Below, one piece after another: positions 9,169-16,900 of a stretch of DNA of 51,564 nucleotides. Position numbers and translations under genes: made by a program. The stretch is from contig CAMAYC010000022.1 of NCBI GenBank assembly GCA_945862125.1, forward strand, positions 1 to 51,564, given 5' to 3'. The notes beneath the pieces were generated by a model, which saw only the letters and a list, made by a program, of their open reading frames with translations, was not told the origin of the DNA and did no database searches. The stretch's first letter is position 1. Every line of letters begins with the position of its first letter. Source of the stretch: Reyranella massiliensis 521 (GTDB lineage Bacteria; Pseudomonadota; Alphaproteobacteria; Reyranellales; Reyranellaceae).

Positions 9169-10218
9169 TCAGAGGCCGAGGCGATAGACCCGCGACGCCG
9201 TGCCATGGAAGAGATCGGCCTTTTCGGCGGCACTCGCGCCCTGGGCCAGGCGCTTGCAGGCATTCCAGAACACGCCGTAGCCGTAGGAGCCCTTGTCGAC
9301 GGGGAAGTTGCTCTCGAACATCGCGCGGCCCGGACCAAAGGCCGAAATGCACGTCTCTATGTAAGGCCGCCAGGCCGTGGCCAGCTGCTCCGAGCTCGGC
9401 GGCAGCTCGCCTTCGTGAACGTCGAAGCCGAACATCTTCATGCCGAGGCCGCCCAGCTTCACGTGCACGTTGGGGCACGCCGCCAGTTCGCGGATGCGCG
9501 CGCTCCAGTCGGCAAAGACGGCATCGCGCTTGCCCGTGTAGCGGCCGAGCCCGATCGGGCCGCCGACATGGTTGAGGACGATCGTCGTTCCCGGAAAGGC
9601 GCGCGCCAGGTCGACCAGATCGCCGAGCTGCGGATGGTAGACCCAGGCATCGAAGCTGAGGCCGAGCGGCGCCAGTTGCGCAAAGCCTTCGCGCACGCGG
9701 CTGTCGAGCAGCAGGCCTTCCGGCCGGACAGCGGTTGCGCCCCACTGCGCCTGCTCCGGATCGCTCGAGGCGATGAAGCGGATGCCGCGGAAGCGGCCGC
9801 CCCCCGCCGCGATCATGGCCTCCAGGACCTTGGCGACGCGTCCGCCCAGGGGAAGATCGGCGTGGCCGACGATGCCGGCGCAGACGCGCGTCTTGCCATA
9901 GCTACCGCTGGCGGTCATGGCCGCGACGTCGTTGGCGAATTCGATCTCGCCGACCGGGCGCATCTCGGCGGGCCCATCGGCGCGATACATCGAGAGCCAC
10001 TCCAGATAGACGGTGGCCAAGACGTTGTGCCCGCTGGCGATATCCGCCAGCAGGTCGGGCAGCAGGTACGTCCCGCTCTCCGGCCGGTCGATCAGGTGAT
10101 GGTGCGGATCGATGATCGGCAGGTCCGGCTCGAGCACGTCCTCGCGGCGCCGGGCGAGCCAGTCCTTCCGCACGGCCAGGTGCGCACTGATTGCGGTGGA
10201 CGACGTCGTAGCGTTCAT
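9169..10218 (-). CDS. Amidohydrolase-2 family TIM-barrel hydrolase
   Basis: 349 aa. The metal-site signature LPIIDPHHHLIDRP (about 34-47, HxH-type at the end of strand 1) marks amidohydrolase family 2, which includes 2-pyrone-4,6-dicarboxylate lactonase, fuconolactonase-type lactonases and decarboxylases. Further blocks are IVLNHVGGPIG (about 203) and a late FESNFPVDKGSYGY (about 306), where the final metal-binding residues of lactonase-like members lie. GGGAGAAG Shine-Dalgarno. 14 bp downstream of the LLM monooxygenase stop. Likely hydrolyses a lactone or amide made by the upstream oxidoreductases (inference). Confidence 0.88.
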   Translation of the reverse strand: MNATTSSTAISAHLAVRKDWLARRREDVLEPDLPIIDPHHHLIDRPESGTYLLPDLLADIASGHNVLATVYLEWLSMYRADGPAEMRPVGEIEFANDVAAMTASGSYGKTRVCAGIVGHADLPLGGRVAKVLEAMIAAGGGRFRGIRFIASSDPEQAQWGATAVRPEGLLLDSRVREGFAQLAPLGLSFDAWVYHPQLGDLVDLARAFPGTTIVLNHVGGPIGLGRYTGKRDAVFADWSARIRELAACPNVHVKLGGLGMKMFGFDVHEGELPPSSEQLATAWRPYIETCISAFGPGRAMFESNFPVDKGSYGYGVFWNACKRLAQGASAAEKADLFHGTASRVYRLGL

Positions 10219-10232
10219 GGCTTCTCCCTAAT

Positions 10233-11327
10233 CTAGTAACGCGCGATCACCATCTTTGCGAAGTCTTTGAGATTGCGGCGCGCCTCGGCCATGGCCGGCA
10301 GCAGCGTGATCTCGCCGAGGCCCATCGCCTCGCGCTCGCGCAACATGGCGACGATCTCCTCGGGCGTGCCGACCAGCCCGCCGGTGGCACGGATCAGGTC
10401 CTCGGTGATGAACCGGCGCTCCTCCGGCGGCAGGAACGCGCAATGGCCGAGATGGACCTGCTGGTAGCGCCTGTCGGGCGGCGTCTCCATCTTCTCGGTG
10501 AAGGCGAGATATTCGTCCCACAGGTTGCGGCAGCGGCCGGCCACCGTGCTGGTGTCGCCATCCTTCTGGTAGAGCTCCCACCAGTAATGCAGCGACGCCG
10601 CGGCCATCGGGCCGATCTCGTCGATGACCCGGTCGGAGGTCATACTCTCGCCGGGCCGTAGCACGCAGGCATAGCCGAGCGCTGCCGTGTGGAAGTTGCC
10701 GGGAAGAACACGGCCCACCGCGGAGGCGCCCTCGCGCATCACGTCATAGCTCTTCTGGAGCCGCGCCTTGGTCTGGTTGTGCGAGCACACCCGCCCGTCG
10801 CCGTAGGCGCCGGCCGTCTTCAGCGCCAGCGGGCCGTCGGCCGCGACATAGATCGGCACCGGATGGGCGACATCGATGAAGCCATCATCGGGATGCAGGA
10901 AGCGGATGTCGCTTTTCTCCCCCTCAGGAGTCCCAGGCAGCGCATAGTCGACTTCCTCACCATGCAGCAGGGCGCGCAGCACGCGGAGATACTCGCGGAA
11001 GGCGGCAGCCTTCATCGGATCCTTGCCCATGACGCGCATCGCGGTGTGGCCGGTGCCGATGCCCAGGAACACGCGGCCGGGCGCGAGCTTGTTGATGGTG
11101 GCGATCGAATGCGCGGTGACCGGCGCCAACCGCACCCCCGCCACCGACACGCCGGTGCCGAGCCGGATACGCGAGGTGTTGGCCGCCGCCAGCGCCAGCA
11201 CGGCATAGGCGTCGGAATAGAGCATCTGCGAATCGGCCGCCCAGGCGGCGTCATAGCCCATCGTCTCGAGGTCGACGAACAGCTTCCAGTCGGAGACGCG
11301 CGGGACGACGGTGACGCCGAACTTCAC
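10233..11327 (-). CDS. LLM-class flavin-dependent oxidoreductase
   Basis: Luciferase-like monooxygenase fold, 364 aa, F420- or FMN-dependent type. It begins VKFGVTVVPRVSDWKLFVDL and has SRIRLGTGVSVAGVRLAPVT (about 55-75) and GRVFLGIGTGHTAMRVMG (about 88-105), the usual cofactor-pocket blocks. I chose GTG at 11327 because it overlaps the TGA of the GMC gene as GTGA, has GGAG upstream and gives the canonical LLM N-terminus; longer upstream reading has no family similarity. Translational coupling with the GMC oxidoreductase is expected. Whether it uses FMNH2 or F420 cannot be settled here. Confidence 0.88.
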   Translation of the reverse strand: MKFGVTVVPRVSDWKLFVDLETMGYDAAWAADSQMLYSDAYAVLALAAANTSRIRLGTGVSVAGVRLAPVTAHSIATINKLAPGRVFLGIGTGHTAMRVMGKDPMKAAAFREYLRVLRALLHGEEVDYALPGTPEGEKSDIRFLHPDDGFIDVAHPVPIYVAADGPLALKTAGAYGDGRVCSHNQTKARLQKSYDVMREGASAVGRVLPGNFHTAALGYACVLRPGESMTSDRVIDEIGPMAAASLHYWWELYQKDGDTSTVAGRCRNLWDEYLAFTEKMETPPDRRYQQVHLGHCAFLPPEERRFITEDLIRATGGLVGTPEEIVAMLREREAMGLGEITLLPAMAEARRNLKDFAKMVIARY

Positions 11328-12958
11328 GCGGCGCTCCTGCGTGCCGCAGCCGCCGCCAGAACCATCTCGGCACACTTCTCGCCGATCATGATGGTGGGCG
11401 CGTTGGTGTTGCCGCTGGTGAGTGTCGGCATGATCGAGGCGTCGGCGACTCGGAGCCCCTGCAGCCCGCGCACGCGCAACTCGGGATCGACGACCGAGCG
11501 CGGGTCGTTGCCCATCTTGCAGGTGCCGACCGGGTGATAGGTCGTCTCGGCGTTGTGGCGCACCCATTCCAGCAGCTCGGCGTCGCTCTGCAGGTGCGCG
11601 CCAGGCGCGATCTCCTCACCGGTGATCTCCTTGAGCGGCGAGGTCGCCATCAGCTCGCGGCCCTTGCGCAGCACCTTCACGATGCCGTCGCGGTCGTGGT
11701 CGGTGGACAGGAAGTTGAAGCGGATCGCCGGCGGCTCGGCGGGATCGGCCGACTTGATGTGGACCGAGCCGGTGCTCTCGGAGCGCAGCACGTTCACGTT
11801 CATGGTGATGCCCTTGCGGGCCGAGACGCGCCGCTCCTTGCCGATCATCTCGTAGAGGAAGGGCGCGATCGAGATCGTGGCGTCGGGCGAGTCGAGGCCC
11901 ACGCGCGTGCGGAAATAGAGCCGGATCGGCACCGCCGTCGAGGCGAGGAAGCCCTCGCGGAACAGCGCGTACTTCAGCGCCTCGCGCGCCAACCGCCAGC
12001 CGCGCGCATTGTCGTTGAAGGTGAGGTTCCTGCCCGTAATCGCGAACTTCATGCGCGGCGAATAATGGTCGCGCAAATTCTCGCCGACGCCCTGAAGCTC
12101 GTGGACCGGCGCGATGCCCAGCGCTCTGAGCCGCTCGCCCTGGCCGATACCCGAGAGTTCCAGCAGCTTCGGCGAATTAATCGAGCCGCCCGAGACGATG
12201 ACCTCCCGCGTGGCCCGCGCCTCTCGCGGCGCGCCGTTCACGGAATAGCGCACGCCGACGCAACGCTTGCCTTCGATGATCAGCGACCCGGCCATCGCGC
12301 CCTGCTCGATGGTGAAGTTGACGCGGCCGCGGGCGGGATCGAGATAGCAGTAAGCGGTGCTCTGGCGACGGCCCTTGGCGATCGTCACCTGCGACATGCC
12401 GATGCCTTCCTGCGAGGCGCCGTTCTGGTCGGCGTTGTAGGGCAAGCCGATCGTCTCGGCGGCCGCGATCATCTTCTCGAGCAGCGGCACTTTGTTACGC
12501 GGCGTGTGGGTGACCGGGAGGATGCCGTCGCGGCCGCGGAACTCGTCGGAGCCGCCCTCGAAGCGCTCCATGCGCTTGAACACCGGCAGCACGTCCTGGT
12601 AGCTCCAGCCGCGGTTGCCGAGCTGGGCCCAGTGATCGTAGTCCTGCGCCTGGCCGCGGATATAGACCATGCCGTTGATCGAGCTGGAGCCGCCCAGCAT
12701 GCGGCCGCGCGGCACGGCAATGGCCCGCCCGCCCGAGCCCTCGTCGGGCTCCGAGGCGTAGCACCAGTTGACCGCCGGATCGTCGATCATCTTGGCGACG
12801 CCGACCGGTACCTTCGACCAGAAGAAGTTCGAGCCCTGGGTCCCCGCCTCCAGCAGGAGCACGCGATAGGCGCCGCTCTCCGTCAGTCGCGAGGCCACCA
12901 CCGCGCCTGCCGAGCCGGCACCGACGACGATGTAGTCATAGGTGGTGTCGCTTGGCAT
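11324..12958 (-). CDS. GMC-family FAD oxidoreductase (choline/alcohol dehydrogenase-like)
   Basis: 544 aa. N-terminal ADP-binding motif YDYIVVGAGSAGAVVASRL (8-26), GMC signature 1 around GRMLGGSSSINGMVYIRG (about 85-102), signature 2 GSINSPKLLELSGIG (about 255-270), and catalytic His475 in YHPVGTCKMG with the later Asn in SGNTNAPTIMIGEK. These features show an alcohol-oxidising flavoenzyme producing an aldehyde or ketone and H2O2 or reduced acceptor. It is the first gene of the six-gene leftward operon and is divergent from the cupin gene, with a 126-bp shared promoter region. No betaine-aldehyde dehydrogenase is next to it, so choline as substrate is not supported. Confidence 0.92.
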   Translation of the reverse strand: MPSDTTYDYIVVGAGSAGAVVASRLTESGAYRVLLLEAGTQGSNFFWSKVPVGVAKMIDDPAVNWCYASEPDEGSGGRAIAVPRGRMLGGSSSINGMVYIRGQAQDYDHWAQLGNRGWSYQDVLPVFKRMERFEGGSDEFRGRDGILPVTHTPRNKVPLLEKMIAAAETIGLPYNADQNGASQEGIGMSQVTIAKGRRQSTAYCYLDPARGRVNFTIEQGAMAGSLIIEGKRCVGVRYSVNGAPREARATREVIVSGGSINSPKLLELSGIGQGERLRALGIAPVHELQGVGENLRDHYSPRMKFAITGRNLTFNDNARGWRLAREALKYALFREGFLASTAVPIRLYFRTRVGLDSPDATISIAPFLYEMIGKERRVSARKGITMNVNVLRSESTGSVHIKSADPAEPPAIRFNFLSTDHDRDGIVKVLRKGRELMATSPLKEITGEEIAPGAHLQSDAELLEWVRHNAETTYHPVGTCKMGNDPRSVVDPELRVRGLQGLRVADASIMPTLTSGNTNAPTIMIGEKCAEMVLAAAAARRSAA

Positions 12959-13084
12959 GGCGTGAGTATTCCTTTTCTTGGGAGAGCGAAGGAGACCAGC
13001 GTCCGATCATCGTGGCAAGGCTTGCTGCATTGCGACATGCTTGTGGCGGGCGTATCCATTTCGCCAACCGGATGGGGGAGCAGC

Positions 13085-13465
13085 ATGGTCGTCAACAAGG
13101 CACATCGGGAATTTCACGCACTCGACATGAGCAGCGGCTGGGAAACGCCCGAAGGCTATCCGCCCGGCGTGCAGCAGAAGATCCTTTCCGGCGCTCTCGA
13201 TGAAAAGCAGGGCAGCGGCACGCGGACCCGACTTCTGCGCTTCGCGCCCGGCACCTATACGACAGCGCCGGTCTGGCACAATTACTGGGAGGAAGTTTTC
13301 GTGCTGTCAGGCGAGTTCATCGTCGGCAACGACGAGAACGGACAGGGCGGCGAGAAATTCCCGGCCAATACCTATTGCTGCCGCCCGCCTCTCGTCGTCC
13401 ACGGCCCGTTCAAATCCGAGACGGGCTGCATGTTGTACGAAATTCACTACTTCGATCCGGCCTGA
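13085..13465 (+). CDS. Small cupin-domain protein
   Basis: 126 aa single beta-barrel cupin. The core block VWHNYWEEVFVLSGEF (about 61-76) is a cupin motif 1 with only one His of the usual HxH, then E and E; motif 2 is around PLVVHGPF (about 103-110). The metal site is therefore atypical. ATG 13085 has GGGGGAG 5 nt upstream. Divergent from the GMC operon, it may encode a sensor or a small enzyme of the same pathway (inference). Its 3' end overlaps the phosphatase gene by 19 bp, tail to tail. Confidence 0.83.
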   Translation: MVVNKAHREFHALDMSSGWETPEGYPPGVQQKILSGALDEKQGSGTRTRLLRFAPGTYTTAPVWHNYWEEVFVLSGEFIVGNDENGQGGEKFPANTYCCRPPLVVHGPFKSETGCMLYEIHYFDPA

Positions 13466-13905
13466 CGCAGCTCGTCGAATAGTCGGGCGCAGCCGGCTTC
13501 GATCAGATCCAGCGCGCGCTCGTAATCCTGGGCGGTGCCGCCAAAGGGATCGGCGATGTCGTCGCCTGCGAACAGGCGCGGCCGGCCGGCCAGGCCCACC
13601 GGTGCCAGCGCATGCATCGCCGCGAGGTGCGTGCGCTCCATCGCCAGCGGATGGGAAAAGCGCGCGATGTCCGAGGCGGTCAACGCCCGCGACCGGATGC
13701 CGGCGATGTCGTGGCCGCGACGGGCGGCGGCTTCCAGGGCGTGCCGGTTCGGCGGCTGGCCCCCCTGGCGCACGCCGGTGCCGGCGGAGTCGACCTCGAA
13801 GACATGCGTGAGCCCGGCACGATGCGCGAGGGAGCGCATCACGCCCACCGCCATCGGCGAGCGGCAGGTGTTGCCGCTGCAGACGAAAAGAATGCCCGTG
13901 GTCAT
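13447..13905 (-). CDS. Low-molecular-weight protein tyrosine phosphatase family
   Basis: 152 aa. P-loop C-S-G-N-T-C-R-S-P with nucleophile Cys9 and Arg15 right after the first strand (ILFV), and the general-acid loop Asp119-Pro120 in DDIADPFGG. All three hallmarks of the family are present, so it is likely active on phosphotyrosine; the related arsenate reductases carry extra C-terminal cysteines that are absent here. No tyrosine kinase or exopolysaccharide gene is near. GGACGGG lies upstream of the ATG. Confidence 0.9.
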   Translation of the reverse strand: MTTGILFVCSGNTCRSPMAVGVMRSLAHRAGLTHVFEVDSAGTGVRQGGQPPNRHALEAAARRGHDIAGIRSRALTASDIARFSHPLAMERTHLAAMHALAPVGLAGRPRLFAGDDIADPFGGTAQDYERALDLIEAGCARLFDELRQAGSK

Positions 13906-13958
13906 GAATCCCGTCCGTTACGCTCGGCTGGCAGAGGTTTTGCAGATAATCTCGGACA

Positions 13959-15263
13959 ATGGCAAAGCAACCCTTCCATCTCGCCTGGTTTCTGTCGCAG
14001 GGCTACGGCCCCAAGAGCTGGCGCTCGGCCTGGCCCGGCGCCGACGCCGGTCGCTGGATGATGCCCGACCTGTTCATCGACCTGGCCAAGGGCATGGAAC
14101 GGGCGTGCATGGACTACATGATCATCGAGGATTCCTCGATGCTGCCCTACACCTACCAGGGCAGCCACGACACCTACCTGAAGTACGCCGCCAGCACGCC
14201 CAAACTCGATCCCGCCGTGCTGGTGTCCTATCTCGCGCAGGCGACCAAGCATCTCGGGCTGGTACCGACACTCTCCACCAGCGAATACCCGCCCTTCCTG
14301 CTGGCCCGGCTGGTCAACACGCTCGATCACGTGACCGAGGGCCGGATCGGCTGGAACTGCGTCACCAGCAGCAATGACGGCGCCGCGCAGAACTACGGCC
14401 ACGAGTCGCAACGTCCGCACGACGAGCGCTACGACGTGGCCGACGAGTTCGCCGACCTGGTCACCAAACTCTGGGAGGCGTGGGAGCCCGACGCCGTGGT
14501 GCTGGACCGCGACCGACCGATGTTCGCCGACGGCTCGAAAGTCCATCCGGTGTTCCACGAGGGCAAATACTTCAAGTGCCGCGGGCCGCTCAACGCGCCG
14601 CGCTCGCCGCAGGGGCGGGTGCCGATCTGCCAGGCCGGCGGCTCGCCGCGCGGCCAGGCCTTTGCGTCGCGCTGGGCCGACACGATCATCACCGACGGCG
14701 GCGGCAGCATCGAGGCGATGAAGGCCTATCGCGAGGACGTGCGACGCCGCGCCGTGGCGCTGGGCCGCAACCCCGACGACATAAAGGTGCTGTTCCTGGC
14801 CTACCCGATCGTCGACACGACGATGGAGGCCGCGCGCGAGCGGCGCGTGCTCGAACGCCTGGCCGCGGAGGAGCACATGGACATGCAGCTCTCCGGCATG
14901 TCGCGCCTCACCGGCATCGACTTCTCCAAGTTCGACCTCGACACGCCGCTGCCGGAGCTGACGACCAACGGCCACCAGTCGTCGCTGGCCAAATGGATCG
15001 GCAAGACGCCGCGCTCGATCGTACAGAGCTATGCCAGCAAGGCCGGCATCGACTTCACCGGCACCTCGGACCATGTCGCCGGCATGATGCAGGACATCAT
15101 GGAAGAGGTCGGCGGCGACGGCTTCCTGCTGTTCAACGGCTATTTCGACCGGCGCTACATCATGGAAGTGTGCGACGGGCTGGTCCCGGAACTGCAGCGC
15201 CGCGGTCTCACCCGCAAGGCCTATGCGCACAAGACGTTGCGCGAAAACCTGCTGGAGTTTTAG
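13959..15263 (+). CDS. LLM-class FMN-dependent monooxygenase, NtaA/DmoA type
   Basis: 434 aa, the long form typical of the nitrilotriacetate/EDTA/dimethyl-sulfide monooxygenase branch. Visible: HLAWFLSQGYGPKSWRSAWP (7-26), a MDYMIIEDSSMLP active-site strand (about 50-62), HLGLVPTLSTSEYPPFLLAR (about 93-112), the branch hallmark GRIGWNCVTSSNDGAAQNYG (about 130-149) and GRVPICQAGGSPRGQAFASR (about 220-240). It needs reduced FMN from a separate reductase, none of which is adjacent. It is transcribed alone, 53 bp after the divergent phosphatase start; only a weak Shine-Dalgarno is seen. A heteroatom-containing substrate (sulfur or nitrogen) is inferred from the family. Confidence 0.9.
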   Translation: MAKQPFHLAWFLSQGYGPKSWRSAWPGADAGRWMMPDLFIDLAKGMERACMDYMIIEDSSMLPYTYQGSHDTYLKYAASTPKLDPAVLVSYLAQATKHLGLVPTLSTSEYPPFLLARLVNTLDHVTEGRIGWNCVTSSNDGAAQNYGHESQRPHDERYDVADEFADLVTKLWEAWEPDAVVLDRDRPMFADGSKVHPVFHEGKYFKCRGPLNAPRSPQGRVPICQAGGSPRGQAFASRWADTIITDGGGSIEAMKAYREDVRRRAVALGRNPDDIKVLFLAYPIVDTTMEAARERRVLERLAAEEHMDMQLSGMSRLTGIDFSKFDLDTPLPELTTNGHQSSLAKWIGKTPRSIVQSYASKAGIDFTGTSDHVAGMMQDIMEEVGGDGFLLFNGYFDRRYIMEVCDGLVPELQRRGLTRKAYAHKTLRENLLEF

Positions 15264-15286
15264 CCACAGTCATCGCCGGGGCCGGC

Positions 15287-15312
15287 GGTGTCACACCCGA
15301 AGGTGTCACACC
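15287..15312. repeat. Tandem 11-bp palindromes (period 15) able to form a hairpin
   Basis: GGTGTCACACC occurs at 15287-15297 and again at 15302-15312, separated by CGAA. Each copy is a perfect 5-1-5 palindrome, so the pair can also fold into an 11-bp stem with a CGAA loop, 23 nt after the LLM monooxygenase stop. No T-run follows on either strand. It could be a 3'-end stabilising hairpin between convergent genes, or a doubled protein-binding site. Confidence 0.55.
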
Positions 15313-15478
15313 AGGTTGAGACAAACAGGCCCCGTACGACGATAGCGAAAACTTAGGCCGAATTCGGCTGAACCTGTGAATCGCCTTTCGCAAATCAGCA
15401 TCGCGGATTTCGCGAGGCTGCTTGCAGTGCCAGCACAGACACCACGCCCGTACCGCATCGGCGGCTTCACGCCTCTCC

Positions 15479-16033
15479 TCAGGCCTTTTTGGCACCCGGC
15501 AGGAAGTCGTCGAGCGGCACGCCAAAACTGTTCAGCGCCCACGAGACGAGATTGTACTGGCCGATGGTGAAGACCACGTCCATGAGCTGCTCGGTCGAGT
15601 ATTTCTTCGACAGCACCGCCCAGGTGGCATCGGAGACCACGGAATTTTCGTAGAGGTCGTCGGCCGCCTGCATCAGCGCCGCCTCGTGCTCGCTCCAGGC
15701 ACCTTTGGGGCCCTTCTTGACGTTCTCGACGTCGGCGTCGGTGACACCACCCTTCTTGGCGATCAGCTCGTGCTGCGCGAATTCATACTCGGCCTGGTTC
15801 AACCAGCCGATGCGCAGGATCAGGAGTTCGCGGTCGCGGAAGGCCAGGGTCTGCTTGCCGAGCACATGGCCGGCGAACGGCGTCCAGCGCTTCACCAGCT
15901 TGGGATGATGCGCCAGCACCTTGAAGATGTTGAAGATCTGGCCGTTCATCGCATTCTTTTCGACGGTCTCGCGATCCTCGGGCGCCATGGTCGCGAGGTC
16001 GCGCATGGGAATGCGTTGCTTGCGCTTGATCAA
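15479..16033 (-). CDS. Carboxymuconolactone decarboxylase/AhpD-like protein
   Basis: 184 aa all-helical protein. The block AFRDRELLILRIGWLNQAEYEFAQHELIAKKGG (spread over about 64-96) is the CMD-domain core with the E..H pattern; there is no CxxC, so it is not a peroxidase-type AhpD. TTG at 16033 is preferred because AAGGAAGG lies 7-8 nt upstream; ATG at 16006 is the alternative, while an in-frame ATG at 16090 would absorb the hairpin and Shine-Dalgarno into coding sequence. It is the last gene of the leftward dehydratase operon, 69 bp after rraA-like. It may be a decarboxylase or hydrolase acting on a sugar-acid or aromatic-derived lactone (inference). Confidence 0.85.
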   Translation of the reverse strand: MIKRKQRIPMRDLATMAPEDRETVEKNAMNGQIFNIFKVLAHHPKLVKRWTPFAGHVLGKQTLAFRDRELLILRIGWLNQAEYEFAQHELIAKKGGVTDADVENVKKGPKGAWSEHEAALMQAADDLYENSVVSDATWAVLSKKYSTEQLMDVVFTIGQYNLVSWALNSFGVPLDDFLPGAKKA

Positions 16034-16044
16034 GGTGATTCCTT

Positions 16045-16065
16045 CCTTTGAGTGATGCTCAAAGG
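16045..16065 (-). promoter_or_regulatory. 8-bp stem-loop abutting the Shine-Dalgarno of the CMD gene
   Basis: CCTTTGAG and CTCAAAGG form a perfect 8-bp stem around a 5-nt loop (16053-16057). On the minus strand the stem's last GG is directly followed by AAGGA, the Shine-Dalgarno of the TTG-started gene at 16033. Folding would place the ribosome site at the base of the stem. It may tune translation within the operon or mark an mRNA processing point; neither is shown. Confidence 0.5.
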
Positions 16066-16102
16066 TCTCCCGCTTCGCCCGAGATGACAATAGCCTCGGC
16101 GG

Positions 16103-16816
16103 CTAGCGTCCCTTGATCTTTCGCCAAGCGGCGAAATCGACCCGCGTCTGCTCGTTGGTCGCAGGATAGAGACCGTAGATGGCCATGCCGTTGTTGACCT
16201 GCTCGGTGACGAAATCCTCGAAAGCGGTCATCTCATAGGCCTCCTCGGCGATCTCGTCGGCAAGGTTGGCGGGGATGACGACGACGCCGTCGCTGTCGCC
16301 CAGGATCACGTCGCCGGGAAACACCGGCGCGTCGCCGCAGCCGATCGGCACGTTGATATCGATTGCCTGATGGAGCGTGAGGTTGGTCGGCGCGCTGGGA
16401 CGATGGTGGTAGGCCGGAAAGCCCAGGCGGGCGATCTCGGCGGAGTCGCGGAAGCCGCCATCGGTAACGACGCCGGCAACGCCGCGCTTCATCAGCCGCG
16501 TCACCAGGATCGAACCCGCGGAGGCCGCACGCGCATCCTTGCGGCTGTCCATCACCAAGACGGCCCCCGGCGGACATTCCTCGATCGCCTTGCGCTGCGG
16601 ATGGGCGCGGTCGCGGAACACGGGCAGCTGATTCAAGTCCTCGCGCGCCGGCATATAGCGCAGCGTAAAAGCCTCACCGACCAATACCGGCTGGACGGGC
16701 GACAACGGATGGACGTCCTGGATGACCTGTGTCCGAAAGCCACGCTTGAACAGCGCGGTGGCGACCGTGGCGGTGCTGATGGTCTTCAGCTTGTCGCGGG
16801 TTTCGTTCTTGAGAAT
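16103..16816 (-). CDS. RraA-family protein (HMG-aldolase/oxaloacetate-decarboxylase fold), apparent ATT start
   Basis: 237 aa if translated from ATT at 16816. The homologous N-terminus of the family (TISTATVATALFKRGFRTQV, about 11-30) lies upstream of the first conventional in-frame start (TTG 16705) and contains no ATG, GTG or TTG. GAGGAG sits 9 nt before the ATT, so ATT initiation is the best reading. Core motifs are AGSILVTRLMKRGVAGVVTD and GGFRDS (about 100-125), the RraA/aldolase metal-pyruvate site. Members called 'RraA' in this setting usually act on sugar-acid catabolic intermediates rather than RNase E. Follows the dehydratase gene with an 84-bp spacer holding a large hairpin. Confidence 0.85.
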   Translation of the reverse strand: MLKNETRDKLKTISTATVATALFKRGFRTQVIQDVHPLSPVQPVLVGEAFTLRYMPAREDLNQLPVFRDRAHPQRKAIEECPPGAVLVMDSRKDARAASAGSILVTRLMKRGVAGVVTDGGFRDSAEIARLGFPAYHHRPSAPTNLTLHQAIDINVPIGCGDAPVFPGDVILGDSDGVVVIPANLADEIAEEAYEMTAFEDFVTEQVNNGMAIYGLYPATNEQTRVDFAAWRKIKGR

Positions 16817-16836
16817 CTTGGGGTTCTCCTCTTCTT

Positions 16837-16895
16837 CGGACCACGGGCCTCGAGCCCGCTCAACATCATGAGCGGGCCTGGAGGCCCGCGGTCCG
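16837..16895. repeat. Long REP-like hairpin between dehydratase and rraA-like gene
   Basis: Two ~25-nt arms (16837-16862 and 16869-16895) are reverse complements apart from a couple of mismatches and one 1-nt bulge, closed by loop ACATCA. The arms are rich in GGGCCT and AGGCCCG. It starts just after the dehydratase stop codon and ends shortly before the GAGGAG of the next gene. No U-tract follows, so it is more likely a repetitive extragenic palindrome that stabilises or segments the operon mRNA than a terminator. Confidence 0.65.
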
Positions 16896-16900
16896 TCCGA

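Noticed and set aside
15357..15368. GCCGAATTCGGC 12-bp palindrome
   Set aside because: Short, isolated, expected at some frequency in GC-rich DNA; no second copy or promoter context seen.
15306..15478. Minus-strand small reading frame with WCLCWHCKQPREI, like a zinc-ribbon protein
   Set aside because: Only one half of a CxxC pair set is clear, the frame has no good start outside the neighbouring gene and no Shine-Dalgarno. It could be a decayed remnant but is not supportable.
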